DNA of 42,448 bases, taken from NCBI GenBank assembly GCA_949289155.1, contig CASEMX010000021.1:1-42448 (forward strand), given 5' to 3'. Under the pieces are notes generated by a model. It saw only the letters and a program-made list of their open reading frames with translations, was not told where the DNA came from and ran no database searches. Of this stretch, positions 8,795 to 17,264 are shown piece by piece; position 1 is the stretch's first letter, and the number at the start of each line of letters is the position of its first letter. Source of the stretch: an uncultured Parabacteroides sp. Lineage in GTDB: Bacteria > Bacteroidota > Bacteroidia > Bacteroidales > Tannerellaceae. The position numbers and the translations under genes were made by a program.

Positions 8795-10123
8795 TCAATA
8801 CAGCGGCTTCCCTTTATAATAGTCCACCAGTTTGCATTTCATGATATACATCAGCTTCTTTTGCAGCAAATCAGCGCGGGAAGTAAGAAGCGTGGCAGCA
8901 CTGGTCTGCACTTCGATGGGGCTCATCAGTCCTTCGTCATATTTCCGGCTCGTTACCTTATAAGCTAACGCATCCGATTTCACCTTCTTCTGCATCTGAA
9001 TCGTCTCTTTCGCATACCCGCGGCGGTCTAAAACCGATTGCTCCACGGCAGTACGCAATTGGCGGAGCACTTCTGTCTTTGTCTCTTGGGCTATCCGCAT
9101 ATTATTGCGTGCACGGCGTACATTCGTAATCTTGCTCAATCCGTCAAACAGCGGGAAGCTAAGCGAGAAACTGATATACTCACCCCGATTGTTCGTGAAC
9201 TGCTCACGGAACGGAAGCACCTCCGCATCGCCGCTCAAGTTCTTAAAGTAATTCGTCGATATGCCGGCTTGGAAATAAACCGACGGCAGCAATGCCCCTT
9301 TGGTAATGCGATATTGATACTTCGTTTGCTTCAATTGATAATCCGCTTGCAGGGCTGTCGGATTGTTCGCGCTGGCATAATCGAATATCTCCGCCACATT
9401 CTCCACTTCGGGCAACAGGTCCAAATCCGGAATCACCGTATCCACCTGCAGCACGCTATCCGCCGGAAAGTTCATCGACTCTTTCAACTGTACCAAAGCG
9501 GTGTTATATAAATTCTTTTGATGCGTCAGCGTATAATCATCAGTCGCTACTTGCGCTTCAAACTGAGCTACATCAGCTTGGCTCTTCAGTCCGAGTTCCG
9601 CTTGCCGCTGCGTCTGCCGGAGCGTCATCCGGCTCTCTTCCAACTTCTCCTCAGCCATGCGGATAGTCCCTTGATAATAGACCGTATTCATATAATATTC
9701 CATTGTCTTCAACGCCAAATCATCTTTCGCCTTTTGGATATCATTCAGTCCCATCCGGCGATTCGACTTTGCTTGCAACCATTGATTGATCAATTGCCCA
9801 CCCGTGAAAACCGGAATCTGCAATGAGGCTCCATACGAATTATCGAAAGTAGATACATTATTATAGGTATTCGTCTCCGGGTCGATAGAACGTCCATAAT
9901 TATAGGTAACCCCTATACTGGTATTCACAGCCGGGAAGAACGAAGCAATCGCAGCGTCTCTTTCTGCCTTATAGGTATTCGCCGTATGGATTTGCTTCTT
10001 TACCGACGGACTGTTTTCCACAGCATACTTCATACAGTCGTCCAATGACCAAAGTTTGTCCTGCGCCTGCGCCATATTCAGCAGGCCGAACGAAAGGATT
10101 GTTGTCAAAACGATATGTTTCAT
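8795..10123 (-). CDS. TolC-family outer-membrane efflux protein
   Basis: 442-residue outer-membrane channel of the TolC/OEP family. A signal peptide (MKHIVLTTILSFGLLNMAQAQ, cut after about residue 20) is followed by WSLDDCMKYAVENSPSVKK, the typical first OEP helix. Two OEP repeats follow, each with a beta-hairpin such as NTSIGVTYNYGRSIDPET and EYISFSLSFPLFDG and long coiled helices. It ends in a short C-terminus (KLVDYYKGKPLY) with no lipobox. It is the first gene behind the sigma-54-type promoter at 10158-10174, with an expected leader of about 24 bases. The outer-membrane channel, adaptor and permeases in one transcription unit together form a tripartite exporter. Confidence 0.93.
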   Translation of the reverse strand: MKHIVLTTILSFGLLNMAQAQDKLWSLDDCMKYAVENSPSVKKQIHTANTYKAERDAAIASFFPAVNTSIGVTYNYGRSIDPETNTYNNVSTFDNSYGASLQIPVFTGGQLINQWLQAKSNRRMGLNDIQKAKDDLALKTMEYYMNTVYYQGTIRMAEEKLEESRMTLRQTQRQAELGLKSQADVAQFEAQVATDDYTLTHQKNLYNTALVQLKESMNFPADSVLQVDTVIPDLDLLPEVENVAEIFDYASANNPTALQADYQLKQTKYQYRITKGALLPSVYFQAGISTNYFKNLSGDAEVLPFREQFTNNRGEYISFSLSFPLFDGLSKITNVRRARNNMRIAQETKTEVLRQLRTAVEQSVLDRRGYAKETIQMQKKVKSDALAYKVTSRKYDEGLMSPIEVQTSAATLLTSRADLLQKKLMYIMKCKLVDYYKGKPLY

Positions 10124-10157
10124 CTCTGTTTAATTTTTCTATTTCTGCCTAAAAAGT

Positions 10158-10174
10158 AGCAAGAATCATGCCAA
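10158..10174 (-). promoter_or_regulatory. Sigma-54 (RpoN) promoter of the TolC-HlyD-FtsX operon
   Basis: On the minus strand the sequence reads TTGGCATGATTCTTGCT. This matches the RpoN consensus YTGGCACG-N4-TTGCW with the invariant GG (-24) and GC (-12) exactly 10 bases apart. The predicted transcript start is near 10147, about 24 bases before the TolC start codon. RpoN promoters need an AAA+ activator bound upstream, and a candidate palindromic site sits at 10226-10248. No regulator gene is present in the window. Confidence 0.7.
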
Positions 10175-10225
10175 AACAGTTAAACAGCTAATACATAGAT
10201 ATATGCTGATTCTGCTTAAAACGGG

Positions 10226-10248
10226 TAGTGTCAAAAAATTTGACACTA
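10226..10248. promoter_or_regulatory. Palindromic candidate enhancer for a sigma-54 activator
   Basis: TAGTGTCAAA (10226-10235) and TTTGACACTA (10239-10248) form a perfect 10-base inverted repeat with a 3-base spacer. A further half site, TTTTGACACTT, follows at about 10259-10269. It lies roughly 80-100 bases upstream of the predicted transcript start, the usual place for an NtrC-type response-regulator binding site. Binding by such a regulator is inference. Confidence 0.6.
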
Positions 10249-10397
10249 CTGTCCAATTTTTTGACACTTCATTAAAGAAATCCAACCACCCTAATCCTAT
10301 TTTTATGAGCAGAAAGGATAGAACAAAGCCTGCCTTCCGATTAAAACTCTACATAGGTAGGACCTGAAAACTCCCTCCCGTGAAGGCCGGAAGTTGC

Positions 10398-10565
10398 ATA
10401 TCGTAGCGACCGACAAGTCTATATCGTAGCGACTGACCTCTCTATATCGTAGCGACCGACCTCGCTACGAGGGGGACTTTCTGGGTCGCACGATATAGAC
10501 TTGTCAAGCTCTACGTATGCACTTGTCGGGTCGTACGATATAGACTTTCTGAACGCGACGTAGGG
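10398..10565. repeat. 23-bp-register intergenic repeat cluster B
   Basis: ATATCGTAGCGAC starts at 10398, 10421 and 10444 (period 23). The register then continues with ACGAGGGG at 10467, ACGATATAGAC at 10490, ACGTATGC at 10513, ACGATATAGAC at 10535 and ACGTAGGG at 10558. The later units are the reverse complement of the earlier ones, so the cluster is one large inverted structure. It lies between the end of the giant-protein gene and the exporter promoter. The rest of the 10124-10714 gap holds the sigma-54 promoter, its palindrome and a terminator; I see no gene in it. Confidence 0.75.
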
Positions 10566-10639
10566 AAATGCAAAAGGCAATGCGGAGCCGTTTGGGATGG
10601 TTTAGGAAGGCGGCGGAGCGGTCTCATTCTGTGTAAATA

Positions 10640-10678
10640 AAAAGGGCTGTCACAATTTTGTTATGCGACAGCCCTTTT
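10640..10678 (-). terminator. Intrinsic terminator of the fimbrial/giant-protein operon
   Basis: AAAAGGGCTGTC (10640-10651) pairs perfectly with GACAGCCCTTTT (10667-10678) around a 15-base loop. On the minus strand the hairpin is followed by a T-rich tail. It lies 37 bases after the stop codon of the giant gene, and by symmetry it may work in both directions. Confidence 0.85.
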
Positions 10679-10714
10679 GGGGAAAATATCAGTTCTTTAC
10701 GAGAAAAGCATCCG

Positions 10715-13700
10715 TTAATTTACATTCAGCTTCGCCGTTCTCGCTTGGCCATTTGCATTCTCTGCGGTAATCACATAAATGCCGTCCGGCAGATAGAGTT
10801 CGTGGTTGCAGAAACCGGATTTTGCCTGCCTTACCAACGCTCCGTTTATCGTATAGACGCGGATATTCTTCAACGGCGTGGTCGATGTCACCATCACCCG
10901 GCTATCGGACAACGTATAAATCTGGATATCGCTCGTCTTTATCTGTTCGTTGGCTGTCGGTGCTCCGGCACGAAGGAAATAACGTCCGCTGGTGCTTGCC
11001 GGAACCGTCAGTGTCGTACCCTCGCGAAGCGGCGTTTCGGTACGCTTCTCCGCATCATACAACGTCGCACTTCCAAAGTTCTTCAATCCCTCGAACGAAA
11101 GCGTCACCATCTCCGTACTGTTTCCATAGATACCGACCGGAATATTATACAGCTCCGACGTGCGGTTGATAGAAGTCGCCATCGTGCCTGCCACGGTATA
11201 GATAGTCGGCACGTCACTCAGATTCGAATCCAAGAACAGCTCGGCATCCTCATCCGAAGCATACCCCTTATCGGCAGCCATATCGTAAGCAATCGCCGCC
11301 CGGCTTACTTTGCCGTCTGAGGTTTTGGCGGTAATCACCAACGTCTCCGTATTGGTATTATCACCGCTCGTTTCATCGCTTCCCAATACCTGCATCTCAT
11401 GGGTGAAAGTAATGTTGTTGCTCGTTACCCCCTCTTTCTTCTTCACAAAGAAGGAACGGAGCGGGGGAATCATTGCATTATCTAATGTAGAAACCCATTT
11501 ATCATCACTTTCTGCCACGATATTCTGAACGCCATCTTCTGCTACATACCAATATTTATTCTCCAAAATACCGTTAGTCTCCCCATTTGTTTCGAAGAAC
11601 GCTTTCATATTCAAATGCGCCATGAACGGATTGCCGATTAGGTAATAATTGCTCTGTCCGTTGGCAGTCAAAGAAATCGTAAATAATTCTTCATCATCTG
11701 TTGCCGTTTCACTATTTGCATCCGGTGTAATACTCAATTTCCCGGCATCTTCTCGTGTTATATCTTCACTTTTCTTATCTGTTTCCTTACCTTCAGAATC
11801 ATAGTAAGTAAACTTATCATCCGCCTTCGGCAAACGGAAGATAGCATCAGTTGTACTTGTTGGCATGTCCAGCACTTTCAAGGAGAAGCCAGTGCCCGGC
11901 TCGTACTTTTCTTCTACATCATTATATACCGCACTCCAGTTGCCTTGAACTGCTACATTATTGGGTTCGCCTGTTGAAACCATATTCGTAGTGCCTTTCC
12001 ATCCACGTTGATAAACGGAAGGACTGATGCGGCTATTATCCTTGTCGTAACCGTTCAGATTAGACTCTTTATAATCATTTTCATCAAAGTAGATATCCGA
12101 GAAGTATTCCTGATCTTCCGTTCCGGTCTCGCTATCCGTATAGAAATCCCCAGCCACAACGCCTTGGAGTGGAGATGCCAATGTATGCCACTTTCCGCTT
12201 TCCAGCTTATAATCTACCCAAGCCTTATTGTAATCCAATAACTCAGCATGAAGCATCTCGGCGTTGGGCTCGAAGTGGATTTGGTCGGCGGTGTTGGTGT
12301 AGTAGGTTTCGCAGATGTAAGCATTAGTTGTTTGATCCAATTTTGGATTGACTAACATATCGTATTCGATGTTAGTTGTTGCCAAACCTACTTTATCTGT
12401 TTCCAAATCCAGAATCTTATGTGTAGTGCCTGATGCTTCAGCGTTTTCTCCCGCATTATAAAGTTCAACTTGTTTAGAATCTGGAATCGTTACTTTCGTG
12501 AATTTCATTGGAACATAGCCTTGATGTTCTTCATCATAATCAGAATAATCATTGCCTTTCTTCAATTCATCTTTCTTCGAACGAACCCAGTTATCATCAT
12601 TATTCCAGTTATCCGTTGCATCGCCTATCCACTTTTGGTATTCGGGGACGACGTGCATAACAAAGTTGAAATGACCTTCACATATATTCTGTGTGGATGC
12701 AGTTGTTGACACTTCTTCTTGGAAAGGTATCCGTAAACGATAATAATATCCTTCCTTAGGATTAAATACGAACTCATTATTTTCCGCCTTTGTCAGTGTA
12801 CCTTCTCTGTCAAAGTAGATTGTCATCGCATTAGTCGCAGCTCCATCTTCTGTCGCGCTCAAATTCGTTATATATCCAATTGGCAGTGATTCTGATATGA
12901 AATCCTCATCAAACTGAGCCGATATAGCCGGGTCATTGGAACCGGTCAAATAGACGAAAGCATTCGCTGTTTGTTTAGATAGTGTTGCGCCATCATTAAC
13001 CGGGTCAGCCCCACGCAGGTTTATCTTAATCGGATTAGAACTTGTCGCTCCTTCTATCTGCTTTAAACCAATACGTACACCCGGCTCTATTCCATCCGGA
13101 TAAGTTACATCATGGAATCCTACGTGGAGTTCCGGTGCAAGACCTTCGCCTGGCATTAAATGGAAAGGTATCGGATCCCAACAAACATTGGCATCTCCAC
13201 CAGCTATTTCTATTTTTACTTGAATTGGCCGTATTACCAAATCCAAACCTCCTTGCAATAGTGTAACGTCCAATGATGGGCGATGCAATACCAATGGGGC
13301 ATGTAAACCTTCACCAGTAGGAGTCAGATAAGACTGTATCAAATTCTTCATCTCAGTTGTAAACGTCTCATTAGTCTCTACTTCATCCAATGTCGTCTCA
13401 TCCGCGTCTGGGCTTACATTACGCAAACCTTCTAATGCTGCCGCTAACGAAGTATTATAAGTCGTATTTGTTTCATTAAATACCGTTTCCGAACCAAAGA
13501 ACCAATCGAAATTAACGCCTTCCGTGATATTTTGATATTGCTGTTCGCCTTCATCATTAACGCCATTAGGAGCACGCAATTGAACCGAGAAATTCAAGAG
13601 TTGACCGGCACAATATTCTTTTGCGGGATTCAATACTTCGCCATCTACTCTGATTAACGATTCCGATGTTACCCAGACTTCTGTCTTAATAGCACAGTCG

Positions 13701-16700
13701 TTGTTGATGTCAACAAAGTCATTTGCATCCAAACTTGCTCTGATAGTTGCAATATCTTGATTTTGTTCTGGATCCACCGGAACTACCATCATAATATAAG
13801 GACGGTACGGTTGGATATCTGCATAGAAATCTACTGTAAGTGCACGTTCTCCGCCTGTTTTGGAATCATCATAATAGAAGAACCACTTGTTATTCTTGGC
13901 TAAAGCACCGTCGTCACCATCATTCTTTATATCTTGTCCTTCACTATAAGAGACATTCTCATCGTAGTCTAACTTATAGAACATAGCGGCATACTTGTAA
14001 TTATTTTCGCTAACCTCTGTCCCTACATCTGCACCAATCCATGTCGCTGCATAGTCTATAGCTCCAGATATATTACCAGAGTTTTCAGCTAAAAATTCCT
14101 CATATTTCCATTTATCAATAAAGCAGATGCCAATAGCACTATAAGGCACGCCATCTTCTGCTGTTGGGAAACCTGAAGTGAGCGATGCATCATAACTACC
14201 ACCTTCAGGTACTAAATCCGGTTCTCCGGTACGGGAAAGCAAGCGGTCCCAGTCGGTCGCGAAGTTCAAGCGGGTACGTTCATTCCCACAAGTGGATTCC
14301 ATTTGCTTGACTTCCGCCGTGGGCTGTGCGATATAGACTCTTACGTCATCCAGATACATATCACCACCGGCCGTTGAAGCGCTAAAATTACTTACTTCAA
14401 GGTAATATTGCTCATACTCTACATCTGTCTCATTAATAAATGAAAAGTAAACTTGGAACCACTCGTTTGTGCCGCTTCCACATCCGGAAATCTGCCCGGA
14501 TAACATATCCGAATGAGGTATCTGCCCGGAACAGTGGCGATACAACGGAATCCGATTCCCTGCAACATCTTCACCCAATATCGTAAAAAGCATAGCCGCA
14601 TCTTCTTCTTGTTCGTTTTTATGCCCCGCACTCTTTACCCAAGCCGAAACAAAAAGTTCCGCACCCCGACATAATTTCGTCTCAAAAGGCAGCATGGTAA
14701 TAGTTCCTTGGCGTTCGGAAGCATCGACAAACAGGTGGTATGTTCCTCCTGAAGGGTTAGATGGAGAACCGAGATCGTCCGATATGTACTTGTCCGTAAT
14801 CGCATAGAATCCCCATTGAGGCATAGCGGTTCCTTCAAAGTTGTCAGCATTCGAGCCATCATAGAAGCTATACGTCGAGAATTCCCAGGCCATCGGATAA
14901 GGATAGTAACCTTTCTGTATGCCATCATGTGTGATGTTTTCGTCATAGTCCCAATTGATAGAGTTCAGCAACTGATATTCCTCTTGCAGATTGGACGGCG
15001 TACGTTCAGCATAGCCCGCCCACGGTGCGCCTGCTGTTACAGTGCCGGCATCTAAGTTATCTATGATAGTCTGCGACAATAAAGTCGTTTCTTGCCGGAA
15101 GGTCAGTTTGAAACGGGCGATATTATAAGTCGTTCCATCAACTGTTTTCGTTACCAATATAGTCGCATGGCTTATGCCGTCGCCATCCTCATCATTGACG
15201 GTTCGCGTGCCATAAGTCGTATTTTCCTTCGGATAAGTAAACTGGATAACTTTATTTAATCCACTAATCGTAGTCGCATTATCCACTATAGATATGCCTG
15301 CTGTATTATCTTCTATTGATATAGACAAGTTATTATTATCCAGCGCTGCGGTTACCCCCGGAATCGCATAGTTCTGCGCATATTTAGACAGAGCTAAAGC
15401 CTCGTCTGTATTATTGGAGATACGGGTGAAAGGATAGCTAATCTCATACTCTTCCAGATACTTCTTCTCGGCGGTATTGCCTCCTTCTTGATAAGCCTCA
15501 GTAGTTAAACGCCCGTGTCCGTTTTTCCAAATCTCCGTTGCGGCATCACCAGTCCTGTCATCCACAGATACAATATAATACAGAATACGATGCGTCAAGG
15601 TAGGCTCTGTAAATTCATTTGTACCTTCTTCTGCATCTTTATATCCCGACACATCGCAGGCTACGATATACCAATTATTATTGATTTGCGCCTGTCCTGT
15701 TCCAGTGCTACCCGATGTGTCGAACCAACTATTAAATTGTTCATCCGTCGGATAATAGAAGGTCATTGCATCGGCAATGTCTGCATTGACCAACGAACCG
15801 CCTACATAACCATTTTTATATCTCGTCATCACAATATTTTCGGTAGGCGTCAATAAATCCCATACCGCATCTGTCGCTTCATTCTTTGTACGAAACATTC
15901 CATCCGTCCGGAAGCTATACCAACGTTGATACGAACGTGCACTTACCGCTCCATTGTTATGACGGTCCGGTATTGTCAAATTCACCGTACTTCCTTTATG
16001 GACATAGATGGTATCGATAAAAGTATGAGACGCCTGTATCCCACCAACACCCGGAATCAGTTCATGCCCTGCTGTATTGAACATAGGTTCATCATCACTG
16101 AACCAATCCTCGAAAGTGCCTCCATTTCGCCAATCATACCATTTGGCTTTTTTGTGTTCGATTTCGATATCTGCTTCTTCTGCTTCTTCTCCAATTTCAT
16201 CATATACCTTAATCTCATTGATTTGCAGAATATGAGTAGGCTGGGCTGGAGTAAACTCCAATACAAATTCCCATTTGTCAGTTAATACTACATCGAGATC
16301 TAAAACAAAAGTTGTATTAGTCCGGTTTAAACCTGTAAACTCTTGTATTTTGGTAGGATTTGTGAGATTATTATCATATACAGTTATTGTTGCCGGCTTC
16401 GTTTGATTCCTATTATTAACATTTTTTTCTGTTCCAAGAGCTGTTACAACAATTCTCTTAACGTTAAATTCATCATTAGAACCTAACTTCAAACGAAAAC
16501 TTCCGGCAGTATTCGTACTAAAGTAAGTGTCATCGTCATTATCTGTAACTTCATTTACGGGTGTATTATTATTATTATATACATTATTAATGGTATGCCT
16601 CTTAAGGGCATATTGATTCCCTGTTACAGCCTGCCCCCAAGCTGTCCCAGCCATACCAACCAAGAGCAGGAGGGAGAGGGCAATTTGTTTGTATATACTC

Positions 16701-16711
16701 TTTCGTTTCAT
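10715..16711 (-). CDS. Giant secreted surface protein (1998 aa) with T9SS-like C-terminal sorting domain
   Basis: Very large exported protein, last gene of the fimbrial operon. It has a Sec signal peptide (residues 1-26, ending GMAGTAWGQ) and no lipobox. Residues about 30-175 resemble an F5/8-type-C (discoidin-like) beta-sandwich, with a variable Asn-rich loop and the strands GSFRLKLGS and FVLDLDVVLTDKWEFVLEF. Near residue 1365 is WIGDATDNWNNDDNW, a motif seen in large Bacteroidetes secreted proteins. The last 75 or so residues (IQIYTLSDSRVMV..., then IRVYTINGALV, then GIYVITAENANGQARTAKLNV) look like a type A C-terminal domain used as a type IX secretion signal. It is likely an adhesin or matrix protein. 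Its position behind the pilin genes suggests joint expression, although its own upstream gap of 553 bases carries repeat cluster C and could hold a separate promoter. Function of the middle 1200 residues is unknown. Confidence 0.8.
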   Translation of the reverse strand: MKRKSIYKQIALSLLLLVGMAGTAWGQAVTGNQYALKRHTINNVYNNNNTPVNEVTDNDDDTYFSTNTAGSFRLKLGSNDEFNVKRIVVTALGTEKNVNNRNQTKPATITVYDNNLTNPTKIQEFTGLNRTNTTFVLDLDVVLTDKWEFVLEFTPAQPTHILQINEIKVYDEIGEEAEEADIEIEHKKAKWYDWRNGGTFEDWFSDDEPMFNTAGHELIPGVGGIQASHTFIDTIYVHKGSTVNLTIPDRHNNGAVSARSYQRWYSFRTDGMFRTKNEATDAVWDLLTPTENIVMTRYKNGYVGGSLVNADIADAMTFYYPTDEQFNSWFDTSGSTGTGQAQINNNWYIVACDVSGYKDAEEGTNEFTEPTLTHRILYYIVSVDDRTGDAATEIWKNGHGRLTTEAYQEGGNTAEKKYLEEYEISYPFTRISNNTDEALALSKYAQNYAIPGVTAALDNNNLSISIEDNTAGISIVDNATTISGLNKVIQFTYPKENTTYGTRTVNDEDGDGISHATILVTKTVDGTTYNIARFKLTFRQETTLLSQTIIDNLDAGTVTAGAPWAGYAERTPSNLQEEYQLLNSINWDYDENITHDGIQKGYYPYPMAWEFSTYSFYDGSNADNFEGTAMPQWGFYAITDKYISDDLGSPSNPSGGTYHLFVDASERQGTITMLPFETKLCRGAELFVSAWVKSAGHKNEQEEDAAMLFTILGEDVAGNRIPLYRHCSGQIPHSDMLSGQISGCGSGTNEWFQVYFSFINETDVEYEQYYLEVSNFSASTAGGDMYLDDVRVYIAQPTAEVKQMESTCGNERTRLNFATDWDRLLSRTGEPDLVPEGGSYDASLTSGFPTAEDGVPYSAIGICFIDKWKYEEFLAENSGNISGAIDYAATWIGADVGTEVSENNYKYAAMFYKLDYDENVSYSEGQDIKNDGDDGALAKNNKWFFYYDDSKTGGERALTVDFYADIQPYRPYIMMVVPVDPEQNQDIATIRASLDANDFVDINNDCAIKTEVWVTSESLIRVDGEVLNPAKEYCAGQLLNFSVQLRAPNGVNDEGEQQYQNITEGVNFDWFFGSETVFNETNTTYNTSLAAALEGLRNVSPDADETTLDEVETNETFTTEMKNLIQSYLTPTGEGLHAPLVLHRPSLDVTLLQGGLDLVIRPIQVKIEIAGGDANVCWDPIPFHLMPGEGLAPELHVGFHDVTYPDGIEPGVRIGLKQIEGATSSNPIKINLRGADPVNDGATLSKQTANAFVYLTGSNDPAISAQFDEDFISESLPIGYITNLSATEDGAATNAMTIYFDREGTLTKAENNEFVFNPKEGYYYRLRIPFQEEVSTTASTQNICEGHFNFVMHVVPEYQKWIGDATDNWNNDDNWVRSKKDELKKGNDYSDYDEEHQGYVPMKFTKVTIPDSKQVELYNAGENAEASGTTHKILDLETDKVGLATTNIEYDMLVNPKLDQTTNAYICETYYTNTADQIHFEPNAEMLHAELLDYNKAWVDYKLESGKWHTLASPLQGVVAGDFYTDSETGTEDQEYFSDIYFDENDYKESNLNGYDKDNSRISPSVYQRGWKGTTNMVSTGEPNNVAVQGNWSAVYNDVEEKYEPGTGFSLKVLDMPTSTTDAIFRLPKADDKFTYYDSEGKETDKKSEDITREDAGKLSITPDANSETATDDEELFTISLTANGQSNYYLIGNPFMAHLNMKAFFETNGETNGILENKYWYVAEDGVQNIVAESDDKWVSTLDNAMIPPLRSFFVKKKEGVTSNNITFTHEMQVLGSDETSGDNTNTETLVITAKTSDGKVSRAAIAYDMAADKGYASDEDAELFLDSNLSDVPTIYTVAGTMATSINRTSELYNIPVGIYGNSTEMVTLSFEGLKNFGSATLYDAEKRTETPLREGTTLTVPASTSGRYFLRAGAPTANEQIKTSDIQIYTLSDSRVMVTSTTPLKNIRVYTINGALVRQAKSGFCNHELYLPDGIYVITAENANGQARTAKLNVN

Positions 16712-16798
16712 TGTCTTATTATGCTTAAAGTTATTCTGTTTATTTTGTTGCCGGAAAATATTCCCATACTATTTCCTTTTAAATTTCAGTTCCATTTT

Positions 16799-17260
16799 TT
16801 CCGGAGGCTTCGGAAGCTTTGTCTTCCGTCCGACTGACCTTCCGAACACTTCGAGAGGAGTCATTTTCAGAAAACTGTCGTTCCGAACACTTCGGAAGCT
16901 CTGTTTTTGCCGTTTTTTTGCTTTCCGAACACTTCGGAACCCCTCATTTTCCAAAAACACCCCTTTCCGAAGCCTTCGGAACAAGTCATTTTCAAAAAAC
17001 CGTCGTTCCGAACACTTCGGAAGCCCTGTTTTTGCCATTTTTTTGCCTTCCGAACACTTCGGAAAGAGAGTTTTTCCAAAATGACTCCTCCCGAAGTGTT
17101 CGGAAGCCCTGTTTTTTCGCCGACACTCCTTCCGAAATGTTCGGAAGCCCGGTTTTTGCGATTTTCAAGCCTTCGGAAACAGTGTCTTCTCAAAATAACT
17201 CGTTCCGAAGTGTTCGGAAACGCAGTTTTTCCGGCGACATTCCTTCCGAAACGTTCGGGA
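16799..17260. repeat. 41/42-bp-register palindrome array, cluster C
   Basis: Twelve copies of a 17-base palindrome TTCCGAA-NNN-TTCGGAA start at 16799, 16840, 16881, 16923, 16965, 17006, 17048, 17089, 17130, 17162, 17203 and 17244. Spacing is 41 or 42 bases except for one 32-base step. The central three bases are mostly CAC up to 17048, while GTG, its complement, appears at 17089 and 17203. Linkers also reappear inverted: GGAGTCATTTT after the copy at 16840, and AAAATGACTCC before the copy at 17089. The array therefore has an inverted overall plan. It fills the gap upstream of the giant gene. All frames are open through it, but the peptides are low-complexity and not credible genes. Confidence 0.85.
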
Positions 17261-17264
17261 GCTA

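Noticed and set aside
16799-17260. CRISPR array (regular 17-base repeats with 24-25-base spacers)
   Set aside because: The repeats are perfect palindromes, the intervening sequences are related to each other rather than unique, and no cas genes are present.
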